From contig NC_013929.1 in assembly GCF_000091305.1 (NCBI RefSeq), positions 2,976,001 to 3,040,000 of the forward strand: a DNA stretch of 64,000 nucleotides, in the 5' to 3' direction. Both the position numbers and the translations under genes were made by a program. The notes beneath the pieces were generated by a model that was given only the letters and a program-made list of their open reading frames with translations, was not told the DNA's origin and made no database searches. Shown piece after piece: positions 1-8,663 of this stretch. Position 1 is the first letter of the stretch. Each line of letters begins with the position of its first letter. Source of the stretch: Streptomyces scabiei 87.22. Its GTDB lineage: Bacteria > Actinomycetota > Actinomycetes > Streptomycetales > Streptomycetaceae.

Positions 1-259
1 CCAGGATGGGCAGTTCCTTCCAGAAGGAACGCTGCTTCTTCCTGGGCCTCGTCTGCTGGTCCCCGTCGTCGGCCGAGGTGCGGGCGTCCTCGCCGCCGTC
101 CGCCGCGCCCGGGGAGTCATTCCCGGAGTCGGCGGAACCCTCGGAATTCACGGTGCCCTCCACGTTCTCCGCGGCCGGGGAAGCCGCCTCGTCGGATCGC
201 TCCGGCCGATCTTCGGAACCACCGTGTCCGGACCGTGCGCCGACCGCCAAATCCCCCAC
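1..259 (-). CDS. sipY: Type I signal peptidase, third in tandem (partial, N-terminal part only)
   Basis: Minus-strand frame beginning at GTG 259 and running off the left edge. About 86 codons are visible. They encode an acidic, Ser/Gly/Asp-rich cytoplasmic N-terminus followed by a basic stretch (RPRKKQRSFWKELPIL), the usual lead-in to the single membrane anchor of Streptomyces signal peptidases. The same WKELPIL/AKEIPLL junction is seen in the neighbouring SipX. The catalytic Ser and Lys lie outside the window, so the family call rests on this N-terminus and on its position after two clear signal peptidases. The start lies inside the 3' end of sipX (143 nt overlap). Confidence 0.8.
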   Translation of the reverse strand, partial: MGDLAVGARSGHGGSEDRPERSDEAASPAAENVEGTVNSEGSADSGNDSPGAADGGEDARTSADDGDQQTRPRKKQRSFWKELPIL

Positions 260-1253
260 ATCCACTCCTCACTCCGTACCGCCGCCCGCGCCACAGCCGG
301 TGCAGGCCCACCACTCCCATAACGAGCGGGAGTTCCGCAGGGGTCGGGAGAGGGATCGATCCGTTTCGATCCGCGGACGCCACCCTATGCGAAGCGCCGA
401 GGGCGGTGGTCGATGCGCCCGGCACGGCCGAGAACGTGTCCGGCTCCTCCAACTGGCCCCAGTGGCCCACCGGCCAGGCGATGACCACGGCACGGCCCAC
501 GACGGCGTCCTGGGGGACCGTACCGCCGAACTGGGCCGTTTTCGAATTGTCGTTCTGATGGGCGCGCGAGTCCGCGGAGTTCTCCCGGTGGTCTCCCATC
601 ACCCACAGGCGGCCCTGGGGCACGGTGACCTGGAACTGCTGCGTCGAGGGCTGGTTGCCGGGGTGGATGTACGCCGTCTCGTCCAGCGGCATGCCGTTGA
701 CGGTGACGCGCCCCTGGGTGTCGCAGCACTTGACGGTGTCGCCGCCGACCGCGACGACCCGCTTGATCAGGTCCTGCTCGTCGTCGGACGGAAGGAGGCC
801 GATGAACTGCAGGCCCTCCTTTATCTGTTTGATGACGACGGGGTCCTCGCCGGCGGCCGTCGTCTGCTCGCCCTCCAGCCAGCCGCCGGGGTCCTTGAAG
901 ACGACGACGTCTCCGCGGGTGGGCTCGGAGCCGAACCAGGGCGTGAGCTTGTCGACCAGGACGCGGTCGCCGATCTGGATCGTCTGCTCCATGGACCCGG
1001 ACGGGATCACGAACGCCTGGACGAGGAAAGTCTTGAGGACCAGGGCTATGAGGACGGCGACTCCGACGAGGAGCGGGATCTCCTTGGCGGCGGAACGGCG
1101 CCTGCGCCGCTTGATCTTGCGGGCGAGCCTGCGCCGCTCGACCCGGCTCGGCCGGGCGGCCCCGCCGGACCGCCGCAGGCCGGTGGGCAGCAGGTTCTCG
1201 GCGGGGGTGCTGGGAGCGGCACCGCGCGGCCTGCCGCGGTTACCCATGCGCAC
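117..1253 (-). CDS. sipX: Type I signal peptidase
   Basis: Membrane-anchored serine protease that cleaves signal peptides from exported preproteins (family S26, Ser-Lys dyad). A basic N-terminus is followed by one membrane segment (about residues 58-82), the box with catalytic Ser87 (IPSGSM), the Lys box with Lys164 (LIKRVVAVGGD) and the C-terminal GDHRENSADSR box. The start is ATG 1253 or ATG 1247; both overlap the sipW stop, implying coupling. At 378 residues it is longer than typical Streptomyces Sip proteins (about 250-340 by recollection). The last 60 or so residues are Arg/Gly-rich and read across the start of sipY in another frame, so a lost stop or frameshift near the 3' end is possible. 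Confidence 0.92.
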   Translation of the reverse strand: MRMGNRGRPRGAAPSTPAENLLPTGLRRSGGAARPSRVERRRLARKIKRRRRRSAAKEIPLLVGVAVLIALVLKTFLVQAFVIPSGSMEQTIQIGDRVLVDKLTPWFGSEPTRGDVVVFKDPGGWLEGEQTTAAGEDPVVIKQIKEGLQFIGLLPSDDEQDLIKRVVAVGGDTVKCCDTQGRVTVNGMPLDETAYIHPGNQPSTQQFQVTVPQGRLWVMGDHRENSADSRAHQNDNSKTAQFGGTVPQDAVVGRAVVIAWPVGHWGQLEEPDTFSAVPGASTTALGASHRVASADRNGSIPLPTPAELPLVMGVVGLHRLWRGRRYGVRSGCGGFGGRRTVRTRWFRRSAGAIRRGGFPGRGERGGHREFRGFRRLRE

Positions 1254-1968
1254 CGCCGGCGGCCGGGACCCGGGCGTAGGCGTCCGGACGGTGCAGACGC
1301 GCCCAGTGGCCCGCGGGCCAGGCGATCCAGTCGGCCCTGCCGATCACGGAGTCGAGGGGGACCATGCCGCCGCCGGGCGCCCCCAGCCGGTCGCGGGAAT
1401 CACTGGAGTCACTGCGGTGGTCGCCGAGGAGGAACAGTCTGCCCTCGGGGACGACCACGTCGAAGGGCACATTCGACGGACTGTCGCCCGGGTACAGAAA
1501 CGACGACTCGTCGACCCACCGGCCGTTCACCTCAAGCCTCCCCTCCTGGTCGCAGCAGACCACCCGGTCTCCCCCCACGCCGACAACGCGCTTGACGTAG
1601 TCGGCGTTCCCGAAATAGCCGGTGCCGTCGAACACGACGACGTCACCGCGCTGCGGATCAGATCCGAAACGGTACGCCAACTTATTTACGAGAACGCGGT
1701 CCCCGATCCTCAATGAGTCGGCCATGGAGCTGCTGGGAATCTGGAACGGCTGCATCACGAAGTTGCTGAACAGCACCAGAAAAAGCAGGCAGATCAGCAC
1801 GGTCAGGGTGTATCCACCACCGGGTACCCACGCGGTGGCCCGGTCCACCCACGCGAAACGCGACCGCTCCGCACGCCCTCCTGTGCCGGAGATCTCCTGG
1901 GAGACCTCGTCGCCGGAAGGGCGAGGGGAACGGTCGCGCTCCATGTGCTGCCGTGCTTCGGTGTCCAT
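1240..1968 (-). CDS. sipW: Type I signal peptidase, first of the tandem
   Basis: Signal peptidase I of 242 residues: N-terminal cytoplasmic part, one membrane segment at about residues 52-71, catalytic Ser81 (IPSSSM), Lys126 (DYVKRVVGVGGD) and the GDHRSDSSDSR box. It lacks the longer C-terminal part of SipX. It lies downstream of rplS on the same strand, with only 57 nt between the rplS stop and its start, so it may be read partly with the ribosomal genes. The start is ATG 1968; an internal Met9 is a weaker alternative. The 14-nt overlap with sipX supports one mRNA. Neighbouring duplicates with divergent sequence suggest non-identical substrate preference, as reported for the four S. lividans Sip enzymes. 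Confidence 0.93.
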   Translation of the reverse strand: MDTEARQHMERDRSPRPSGDEVSQEISGTGGRAERSRFAWVDRATAWVPGGGYTLTVLICLLFLVLFSNFVMQPFQIPSSSMADSLRIGDRVLVNKLAYRFGSDPQRGDVVVFDGTGYFGNADYVKRVVGVGGDRVVCCDQEGRLEVNGRWVDESSFLYPGDSPSNVPFDVVVPEGRLFLLGDHRSDSSDSRDRLGAPGGGMVPLDSVIGRADWIAWPAGHWARLHRPDAYARVPAAGGAHG

Positions 1969-2025
1969 CGGGGCCAGATCGTATCCGGCCCCGCTGTGAC
2001 GACCTTGTGTGACTCGTGCGCGCGA

Positions 2026-2376
2026 TCAGTTGTCGCGCTTCTCCTTGATCTTCGCGGCCTTGCCGCGCAGCTCGCGCAGGTAGTACAGCTTCGCGCGACG
2101 CACGTCACCGCGGGTGACGAGCTCGATCTTCTCGACGATCGGGGTGTGCACCGGGAAGGTGCGCTCGACGCCGACGGAGAACGAGACCTTGCGGACCGTG
2201 AAGGTCTCACGGACACCGGCGCCCTGGCGACGGATCACCACGCCCTTGAACTGCTGCACACGGGAGCGGTTGCCCTCGATGACGCGCACGTGGACGTTGA
2301 CGGTGTCACCCGGGCGGAAGGCCGGGATGTCGCTGCGCAGCGACGCGGAGTCGACGGAGTCGAGCAGGTGAGACAT
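2026..2376 (-). CDS. rplS: 50S ribosomal protein L19
   Basis: Ribosomal protein L19, located at the 30S-50S interface. The 116-residue product matches the family length and contains [16 protein letters not shown] and the [18 protein letters not shown] region with a basic C-terminus. ATG 2376 gives the conserved [20 protein letters not shown] start; the open frame extends nine codons further upstream but those residues are not family-like. It lies 133 nt downstream of trmD, the usual rpsP-rimM-trmD-rplS order. Confidence 0.96.
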   Translation of the reverse strand: MSHLLDSVDSASLRSDIPAFRPGDTVNVHVRVIEGNRSRVQQFKGVVIRRQGAGVRETFTVRKVSFSVGVERTFPVHTPIVEKIELVTRGDVRRAKLYYLRELRGKAAKIKEKRDN

Positions 2377-2509
2377 TTCGTCTGCTTTCTTCGCCCATGC
2401 CACAGGTCATAGGCGGGAGCTAGGTTTTCGTGAGGATGCTGTCCGTGTCGGGGCGGGCGTCGTGTCCCCCTGCGGCAGGGGCGCGCGCCGGACGACGCAC
2501 AACAGGGGC

Positions 2510-3343
2510 CTATTGTTCCACGTCGTCGGGCCGCCGCCAAAATCGGCCGTACGGCTCCCCCGCCGGGTCCGGCGCCCAGCCCAGGATGGAGAGCATCTCG
2601 CGGTCCTTCTTGTCGAAGGCCTTGGGGTCACAACGCTCGATCAGGTCGGGCCGGTTGGCCGCCGTGCGCTTCAGTGCCTCGTCGCGCCGCCAGCGCGCGA
2701 TCTTGCCGTGGTGACCGCTGAGCAGCACCTCGGGGATGTCGCGGCCGCGCCACTCGGGGGGCTTGGTGTAGACCGGCCCCTCCAGCAGGTTGGCCATGGC
2801 GCCGGGCGCGAAGGAGTCGTCCCGGTGGGACTCGGCGTTGCCGAGGACGCCGGGCAGCAGCCGCGCCACGGCCTCGGTGACGACAAGCACGGCCGCTTCG
2901 CCGCCGGCGAGCACGTAGTCGCCGATGGACACCTCGTACACGGGCATCCGGGTCGCGTACTCGTCGATCACGCGCCGGTCGATGCCCTCGTAGCGCGCCG
3001 GCGTGAAGACCAGCCAGGGGCGCTCGGAGAGTTCGACGGCGAGCGTCTGGTCGAACGGGCGTCCGCTGGGGGTGGGGACGACAAGCGCGGGCTGACGGGC
3101 CCCGGCCTCGTAGCCGTCGGCGAGGACCGCATCCAGCGCCTCGCCCCAGGGGTCGGTCTTCATGACCATGCCGGGCCCGCCGCCGTAGGGGGTGTCGTCG
3201 ACCGTGTTGTGCCGGTCGTACGTCCATTCCCGCAGGTCGTGGATGTGCACATCGAGCTGTCCGCGCGCGCGTGCCTTGCCGACGAGGGAGACGTTCAGCG
3301 GTTCGAGGTACCCGGGGAAGATCGTGACGACGTCGAGACGCAT
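2510..3343 (-). CDS. trmD: tRNA (guanine-N1-)-methyltransferase
   Basis: SPOUT-class methyltransferase that makes m1G37 next to the anticodon and prevents +1 frameshifting. The N-terminus [15 protein letters not shown], the TPYGGGPGMVMK box and the knot region IGDYVLAGGEAA, which binds S-adenosylmethionine, are all present. At 277 residues it is slightly longer than the E. coli enzyme (about 255). Its ATG at 3343 shares one base with the rimM stop (TGATG), so it is translationally coupled to rimM. Confidence 0.97.
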   Translation of the reverse strand: MRLDVVTIFPGYLEPLNVSLVGKARARGQLDVHIHDLREWTYDRHNTVDDTPYGGGPGMVMKTDPWGEALDAVLADGYEAGARQPALVVPTPSGRPFDQTLAVELSERPWLVFTPARYEGIDRRVIDEYATRMPVYEVSIGDYVLAGGEAAVLVVTEAVARLLPGVLGNAESHRDDSFAPGAMANLLEGPVYTKPPEWRGRDIPEVLLSGHHGKIARWRRDEALKRTAANRPDLIERCDPKAFDKKDREMLSILGWAPDPAGEPYGRFWRRPDDVEQ

Positions 3344-3930
3344 CAGACCTCGTCCCCGGCCGGTCCGGCGGAGTCCGTGGTGGACTCCTCGGCGGCGTCC
3401 CGGGCCGACGCGATCTCGGCACGGTCGTCGATCAGTCCCGGCGGCGGGTCGATGACCGCCCGCTGTTCGGTCAGGTCGATCTCGGTGACGATGCTCTCCA
3501 CGAAGGGGATCATGACCTCGCTGCCGTCCGGCCGCTCGACGATGAAGAGGTCCTGGGAGGGCAGGTGCGAGATCTCCGTGATCCGGCCGACCTCGAGCCC
3601 GTCCCGGGTGACCACGTCCAGGTCCATCAGCTGGTGGTCGTAGTACTCGTCCTCTTCCTCGGGCAGCTCCTCCGGGTCCACCTCCGCGATCAGCAGGGTG
3701 TTGCGGAGGGCCTCGGCACCGTTGCGGTCGCGGACGCCCTCGAAGCGCAGGAGCAGCCGGCCGCTGTGGACCCGGCCGGTCTCGATGGTGAGCGGGCCCG
3801 TCGAGGCGGGGTCCGTGAGCAGGACGGCGCCGGGGCCGAGCCGGAGTTCCGGCTCGTCGGTGCGGACCTCGACGGTGACCTCGCCCTTGATGCCGTGGGC
3901 GCGGCCGATCCGTGCGACTACGAGCTGCAC
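3343..3930 (-). CDS. rimM: 16S rRNA processing protein RimM
   Basis: Assembly factor for the 30S head that binds ribosomal protein S19. The N-terminal beta-barrel starts [24 protein letters not shown], and the PRC-barrel has [11 protein letters not shown] and [12 protein letters not shown]. It has 195 residues with an acidic, low-complexity C-terminal tail of about 30 residues typical of actinobacterial versions. The start is GTG 3930. It follows the KH protein by 83 nt and overlaps trmD by one base. Confidence 0.95.
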   Translation of the reverse strand: MQLVVARIGRAHGIKGEVTVEVRTDEPELRLGPGAVLLTDPASTGPLTIETGRVHSGRLLLRFEGVRDRNGAEALRNTLLIAEVDPEELPEEEDEYYDHQLMDLDVVTRDGLEVGRITEISHLPSQDLFIVERPDGSEVMIPFVESIVTEIDLTEQRAVIDPPPGLIDDRAEIASARDAAEESTTDSAGPAGDEV

Positions 3931-4013
3931 TGTGCTTGATCTCCTGTCATACGACTACGGGCCGGGGACGGCCCAGTGGCCTTCCCCGGCCCGAGCCGGT
4001 GCTGCGAATGACG

Positions 4014-4253
4014 TCAGCGGACGTGATCCACGTCGACCAGGTCGACACGGACACCGCGGCCGCCGATGGCACCCACGACGGTACGCAGGGCGCGGGCGGT
4101 ACGGCCGTTACGGCCGATCACCTTGCCGAGGTCGTCGGGATGGACCCGGACCTCGAGTACGCGCCCGCGGCGCAGGTCGCGGGAAGCGACCTGCACGTCG
4201 TCGGGGTAGTCGACGATGCCCTTGACGAGGTGCTCGAGAGCCTCCTCGAGCAT
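4014..4253 (-). CDS. khpA: KH-domain RNA-binding protein (KhpA type)
   Basis: Small 79-residue RNA-binding protein consisting of one KH domain, with the GxxG loop visible as IGRNGRTARALRTVV. In other Gram-positive bacteria KhpA pairs with KhpB/EloR in cell-shape control. Here it sits between rpsP and rimM, the common actinobacterial location. Its start lies 2 nt after the rpsP stop, so the two are almost certainly co-translated. The gene symbol is by family membership. Confidence 0.92.
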   Translation of the reverse strand: MLEEALEHLVKGIVDYPDDVQVASRDLRRGRVLEVRVHPDDLGKVIGRNGRTARALRTVVGAIGGRGVRVDLVDVDHVR

Positions 4254-4255
4254 GC

Positions 4256-4675
4256 TCAGGCCTCGGTCGACTCGGACTCGGCCGCGGCCTCGTCCTTCTT
4301 GTCGGCCTTCTTCTTCTGGGTGATCGCCTCACCCTTGCCCTCGTCGTCGCCGCCCAGGGCCTCGAACGACGGGCGCGAGGACTTCGGCTGAGCCACGAGG
4401 AGCGGCGCCGGAGCGGGCTCGCCCTTGAACTTCTGCCAGTCGCCGGTCTTCTTGAGGATGGCGAGCACGGGCTCGGTCGGCTGCGCGCCGACGCTCAGCC
4501 AGTACGCGACGCGGTCCTCGTCGACCTCCATGACCGACGGGTTGTACGTCGGGTGGTACTTGCCGATCTCCTCGATCGCACGGCCGTCACGGCGGGTGCG
4601 GGAGTCGGCGACGACGATGCGGTAGTGAGGCGAACGGATCTTGCCCAGACGCTTCAGCTTGATCTTGACTGCCAC
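4256..4675 (-). CDS. rpsP: 30S ribosomal protein S16
   Basis: Ribosomal protein S16 of the 30S body. The core [32 protein letters not shown]... is diagnostic (first residues cited only). The 139-residue product carries an extra acidic/Lys C-terminal extension of about 50 residues beyond the bacterial core, typical of actinobacteria. The start is GTG 4675 with an AGGAGAA ribosome-binding site at 4685-4691. It is the first gene of the rpsP-khpA-rimM-trmD-rplS-sip series. Confidence 0.96.
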   Translation of the reverse strand: MAVKIKLKRLGKIRSPHYRIVVADSRTRRDGRAIEEIGKYHPTYNPSVMEVDEDRVAYWLSVGAQPTEPVLAILKKTGDWQKFKGEPAPAPLLVAQPKSSRPSFEALGGDDEGKGEAITQKKKADKKDEAAAESESTEA

Positions 4676-5053
4676 GGGAGTGGGTTCTCCTGGATTTGAC
4701 GTGAATTGGGCACGGCGAGAGAGCCGCGTGGGGTTGCGGTACCCGAGTGCCCGATGGACGCGTCAGCCGGAGGAGAGAGGGGTCCTGTGCGACTGTCGAG
4801 TACAGCTAGCCATTGTGCCACACGCTGTGGCTCGCCTCCGACCCGGCCTGCGTGAACCCATGCCGAGGCGGCACCCGGCGCCGGGGGCTTTCGCCCACCG
4901 GTGCTCACCGAGTGCCGCCTCCGCCCGCCGTTCCCCGTCGCCCCGGCGGCACGACTGCCCTCGGCGAGGACGAACCCGTCGACCACGAACCGGTTACGGC
5001 TGCCACGAGCAGCCGTCCGTGCCGGCTCGCCGTCTTCTCGGCTCGCCCTCGTC
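4676..5053. other. Intergenic region upstream of rpsP
   Basis: 378 nt without a convincing gene. It should hold the rpsP promoter (minus strand). A CACAAT hexamer (4812-4817, minus) could be a -10 element, but no matching -35 is seen. The part next to 5054 follows the stop of the SprT-like gene. I see no clear hairpin terminator in it. Confidence 0.5.
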
Positions 5054-5650
5054 TCACGCGGCGCCCATGACCTCCGGGATCCGGAAGGGCTTGCCGCAGC
5101 CGCCGCAGACGATGGGAGCCTGGGCGAGGACGGACGGGACGACCCGGACGTTGCGGCCGCAGTCGCAGACGGCCTTGACGCGGACGCCGCCGCCGGAGGA
5201 GCCGTGACGGGCCGCCGGGCCCCGGAAGCTGCGGGCCGTGTCCGCGGAGGTCGCCGCGGTGTGCGCCTTGAGAGCGCGCTGCAGTCTCTCGATGGTCGGC
5301 CGGTAGCGACGCTTGGCCTCGGGATTGAGCGTGACCAGCGAGAAACCGCTGCTGGGGTGAGGTTCCTCCGGGTGATCGAGGCCGAGTTCCTCGGCGATCG
5401 CGAGGAATCTGCGGTTGTGGTACCGGCCGGCCCGGGAGGTGTCGCGGACTCCGCGGGCGGCGGCGATGCCATGGACTGCCTCATGGAGCAGTCGCTCGAA
5501 GGAGAGTTCGTGCCCGCAGGCGGACGACGACTCCCCGATCAGGGACTCGGGAGCGGCAAGATCCGGCAGTTCGGGGTGGTGCCGTTGGATGTCGGCCCAC
5601 GCCTGTGCCAGCTCTGCGGCGAGAACGGGTGGTGTCTGTGTCGTGCTCAC
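5054..5650 (-). CDS. SprT-like putative zinc metallopeptidase with C-terminal zinc ribbon
   Basis: A 198-residue protein of uncertain function. An HExxH-type motif (LLHEAVHGIAAARG) around residues 58-71 is followed by a short helical segment. The C-terminus carries two CxxC-like knuckles (CDCGRNVRV and CGGCGKPFRIP), the architecture of SprT-like proteins. Start chosen at GTG 5650, because upstream in the same frame the DNA becomes AT-rich (AAATAATTT near 5700) and looks like promoter. No strong ribosome-binding site is visible at this GTG, so the start is uncertain. It stands alone between proS and rpsP. Proteolytic activity is inference. Confidence 0.72.
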   Translation of the reverse strand: MSTTQTPPVLAAELAQAWADIQRHHPELPDLAAPESLIGESSSACGHELSFERLLHEAVHGIAAARGVRDTSRAGRYHNRRFLAIAEELGLDHPEEPHPSSGFSLVTLNPEAKRRYRPTIERLQRALKAHTAATSADTARSFRGPAARHGSSGGGVRVKAVCDCGRNVRVVPSVLAQAPIVCGGCGKPFRIPEVMGAA

Positions 5651-5814
5651 GTAATGAGAACGAGCCTGAGTGCCCGTGTGTTCCGATTCCGGGCCATCCC
5701 AAATAATTTGCACGTACCCGTCAGTTGCCACTAGTGCGTCCTGACGAGGGCGGGTGCGCTGATCTGCGGAGAAGCCTCGCAGCCCGCCACAAGGCGGTAC
5801 GTAGTAACACGTAC

Positions 5815-5849
5815 GCCCCGGCGCGTAGACAAGGTCCGCGCGCCGGGGC
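5815..5849 (-). terminator. Hairpin terminator after proS
   Basis: Perfect 11-bp stem GCCCCGGCGCG (5815-5825) with CGCGCCGGGGC (5839-5849), 13-nt loop, lying about 60 nt past the proS stop. There is no U-tract, as is common in Streptomyces. Confidence 0.7.
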
Positions 5850-5910
5850 AACTGTGATCCTCGGATGCGCAAGGGACCTTTCGGTCGCGCTCCCGGCGGA
5901 ACGGGGTGCT

Positions 5911-7326
5911 CTAGTAAGCGCGCGCCACGACCGCGACGTTACCGGGTGCGTCGTAGGAGTCGGGCACCGACCCGTCCTCGCCGACCAGACACCGTACGGT
6001 CACCGCGTGCTCTCCGAGCCGGGCCTCGCCCTCCTCCCCCAGCGTCGACCAGGGGATACGCGCCCAGCCGCCGGCCGCGGCGGCCTCGATCGCCTCCTCG
6101 GCCGTCGACACCTCGCTCGTCCGGGACTCACGGCGCTCGCGGGACTGCCTCAGCAGGAGCGCCTGGTCCTCCTCCAGCAGCGCGGGCAGCCGGGCCACGA
6201 GCGCGTCGAACGCGACGGGTTCCTTGCCGCCGGAGATGCGCCGGACCAGCATCGCGGTGCCGTTCTCCAGGTCACGGGGGCCGACCTCGACACGTACCGG
6301 GACGCCCTTGAGTTCCCAGTCGACGGCCCGGCGGCCGAACGGGACGTCCGTGCGGTCGTCCACCCGGACCCGGACGCCCGCGGCCTTCAGCCGGTCGCCC
6401 AGTTCGCGGACCTTGGCCAGAACCGCCTCGTCATCCTTGATCGCGAGCACGACCACCTGGGTCTGGGCCAGCCGGGGCGGGACCCTCAGCCCGTGGTCGT
6501 CGCCGTGCATCATCACCAGGGCCCCGATCATGCGGGTGGTGGAGCCCCAGGAGGTCTGCCAGACGAGTTCCTGGCTGCCGTCCTTCGACAGGTACCGGGT
6601 GTTGAAGGCCCTCGCGAAGTTCTGCCCCAGTTCGTGGCTGGTGGCCATCTGGAGGGCCTTGCCGTCGCCCATCATGCCTTCGAGGGTGAGCGTGTTGAGG
6701 GCGCCCGCGAAGCGCTCCTTCACGGTCTTGCGGCCGGGGACGACGTCCATCGCGAGGACGTTCACCATGAAGTCCTCGTAGACCTGCCGGTGGATGTGCG
6801 CGGCGAAGTCGCGCGCCTCGTCGTAGGTGGCATGCGCCGTGTGGCCCTCCTGCCACAGGAACTCGGAGGTGCGCAGGAACAGCCGGGGGCGCAGTTCCCA
6901 GCGGACCACGTTCGCCCACTGGTTGATCAGCAGCGGCAGATCGCGGTAGCTCTGCACCCACTTCGAGAAGGAGGCGTTGATGATCATCTCGGAGGTGGGG
7001 CGGACGACGGCGGGCTCCTCCAGATCCTTGCCGCCACCGTGCGTCACCACGGCCAGCTCGGGCGCGAAGCCCTCGACGTGCTCGGCCTCGCGCGCCAGGT
7101 AGGACTGCGGGATCAGGAGGGGGAAGTACGCGTTCTGCGTGCCCGTCTCCTTGATCCGGGCGTCCATCTCCTGCTGCATCCGCTCCCACAGCCCGTACCC
7201 GTACGGTCGGATCACCATGGTGCCGCGCACCGGGCCGTTGTCGGCCAGCTCGGCCTTGCTGATCACGTCCTGGTACCAGCGGGGGAAGTCGTCCGCCCGG
7301 GGGGTGAGTACGGGTGCCTTTGCCAT
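5911..7326 (-). CDS. proS: Prolyl-tRNA synthetase, archaeal/eukaryal (type 3-like) form
   Basis: Class II aminoacyl-tRNA synthetase charging tRNA-Pro. Visible features are motif 2/3-type segments RPTSEMIINASFSKW, FLRTSEFLWQEGHTAH and the ATSHELGQNFARAF/WQTSWGSTTRMIG region. These match the archaeal/eukaryal ProRS group, and the large editing insertion of the usual bacterial ProRS is absent. The length is 471 residues from ATG 7326; a further 22 codons upstream are open but not family-like. It is monocistronic, with a terminator downstream. S. coelicolor also has a bacterial-type ProRS elsewhere (recollection), so this may be a second copy. Confidence 0.93.
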   Translation of the reverse strand: MAKAPVLTPRADDFPRWYQDVISKAELADNGPVRGTMVIRPYGYGLWERMQQEMDARIKETGTQNAYFPLLIPQSYLAREAEHVEGFAPELAVVTHGGGKDLEEPAVVRPTSEMIINASFSKWVQSYRDLPLLINQWANVVRWELRPRLFLRTSEFLWQEGHTAHATYDEARDFAAHIHRQVYEDFMVNVLAMDVVPGRKTVKERFAGALNTLTLEGMMGDGKALQMATSHELGQNFARAFNTRYLSKDGSQELVWQTSWGSTTRMIGALVMMHGDDHGLRVPPRLAQTQVVVLAIKDDEAVLAKVRELGDRLKAAGVRVRVDDRTDVPFGRRAVDWELKGVPVRVEVGPRDLENGTAMLVRRISGGKEPVAFDALVARLPALLEEDQALLLRQSRERRESRTSEVSTAEEAIEAAAAGGWARIPWSTLGEEGEARLGEHAVTVRCLVGEDGSVPDSYDAPGNVAVVARAY

Positions 7327-7527
7327 GGCGCGATAGTACGGGGGCATATTGCGGCGATGTGAATTCTTTTCTCCGGGCGTGACAGTCCGCAAAACCGATG
7401 TCCGAGACCCCTGGACGACGCGCCGGACGCGGAGTTACCTGGCATACGGGGCTGTGCCGGCGCGCACCGCCACGGGGGCCAGGAAATCCGGCAACGGCAA
7501 CTCACGGCGGATTGGGGCGCTTTCGAT

Positions 7528-8385
7528 ATGACACCTACGCTCGTGCGGCAGCAACTGCCTCGCGCGGGGGCCTTATCCCGCGTGGACCGGTGTGCACGCG
7601 CGCGTGACTGGGCCGAGATCCAGGAACGGATGCTGGTACCGCTGTACGAGGCCGTCCACCGGCGGCTCGACGTCGGCACCGGCACGCGACTGCTCGGGCT
7701 CGGCTGCGGCTCGGGGCTCGCGCTGCTGATGGCGGCCTCGCGGGGCGCCACGGTCACCGGCGTGGACCCCGGGGAGCGCGAGAGGACGGCACTCGCGCGG
7801 GAGCGGCTGCGGCCGGAGGCGTGGGGCACGCCCACACGCGCCCGCGCCCGTATCGTCGAAGGGGCTCCCGCGGAGGCGCGCGCCCCCGGCGACCCGCTGT
7901 ACAACCTGGTGACCGCCTTCGAGCCGATCGGCTGTCTGGACGGGGACTCCGAGGGCCTCGGCGACCTGCTCGCCGCGGCGACCCCGCTCGCGGAACGCGG
8001 CGCCCCCGTGGTCCTCGTCGGCTGGGGCCCGCCCGAGCGCTGCGCCACGTCCGCCGTGCTCCGCGTGGCCGCGAAGCTGGCCGATCCCCTGCGCGGAGCG
8101 GGCAGCTGGCGCCCGTCGCTGAGGGACGACCTGGAGGACGTGGCCCAGAGCGCCGGGCTCCGGCCGGACGGCTCCGGCCGCGTGGCCTGCCCCTTCGGGT
8201 ACGCCAACGTGGACAACGCGGTCCGGGGGCTGCTGTCGACCGGACTGTTCGACGCGGCGATCCGGGCGACCGACCAGGTGCAGGTGGACAAGGAACTCAC
8301 CGAGGCCCTGCACCCGCACCGCCGCCGGGACGGCACGGTGTGGATGCCGAACGTGTTCCGCTACCTGATCGCACGGACACCCTGA
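7528..8385 (+). CDS. Class I SAM-dependent methyltransferase
   Basis: A 285-residue protein with the Rossmann motif I GTRLLGLGCGSGLALLMAA (about residues 51-69) and an acidic motif II TGVDPGE. The substrate cannot be told from sequence. The C-terminal third (PFGYANVDNAVRGLLSTGLFDAAI) resembles methyltransferases annotated only as hypothetical. ATG 7528 follows an ATTGGGGCG stretch without a strong ribosome-binding site. It is divergent from proS, so the 200-nt gap probably holds promoters for both. A hairpin terminator follows the stop. Confidence 0.82.
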   Translation: MTPTLVRQQLPRAGALSRVDRCARARDWAEIQERMLVPLYEAVHRRLDVGTGTRLLGLGCGSGLALLMAASRGATVTGVDPGERERTALARERLRPEAWGTPTRARARIVEGAPAEARAPGDPLYNLVTAFEPIGCLDGDSEGLGDLLAAATPLAERGAPVVLVGWGPPERCATSAVLRVAAKLADPLRGAGSWRPSLRDDLEDVAQSAGLRPDGSGRVACPFGYANVDNAVRGLLSTGLFDAAIRATDQVQVDKELTEALHPHRRRDGTVWMPNVFRYLIARTP

Positions 8386-8396
8386 GCCGGGGGGGG

Positions 8397-8416
8397 GAAG
8401 ACCTGGGAAGGTCTTC
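8397..8416 (+). terminator. Hairpin terminator after the methyltransferase gene
   Basis: Perfect 8-bp stem GAAGACCT (8397-8404) and AGGTCTTC (8409-8416) with a GGGA tetraloop, 12 nt after the stop codon. Confidence 0.7.
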
Positions 8417-8663
8417 GGGCCATCCACCGGCATGGGTGTGAAGGGTGTGAAGAAAGCGGGTCGGTAGCGCATCGGCCTTGGCCAAGTGCCGCACCGCACC
8501 CATAGCCTGACGCATCGTCCAGGGGAACAACACATCCGCGTACGGGGGTTGCCACCGAGAAGCACCGCGAGCGACACCACACCACGCCGTTCACGCACGG
8601 CATCCGGCGCCGCGCGCCCGGCCACACCCCCCGGCCGGCACGCGGCGTCCGCCATGCGGTGGG

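Noticed and set aside
8386..8663. Possible 4.5S SRP RNA gene next to ffh
   Set aside because: No long hairpin with the GGAA tetraloop and conserved internal loops is visible.
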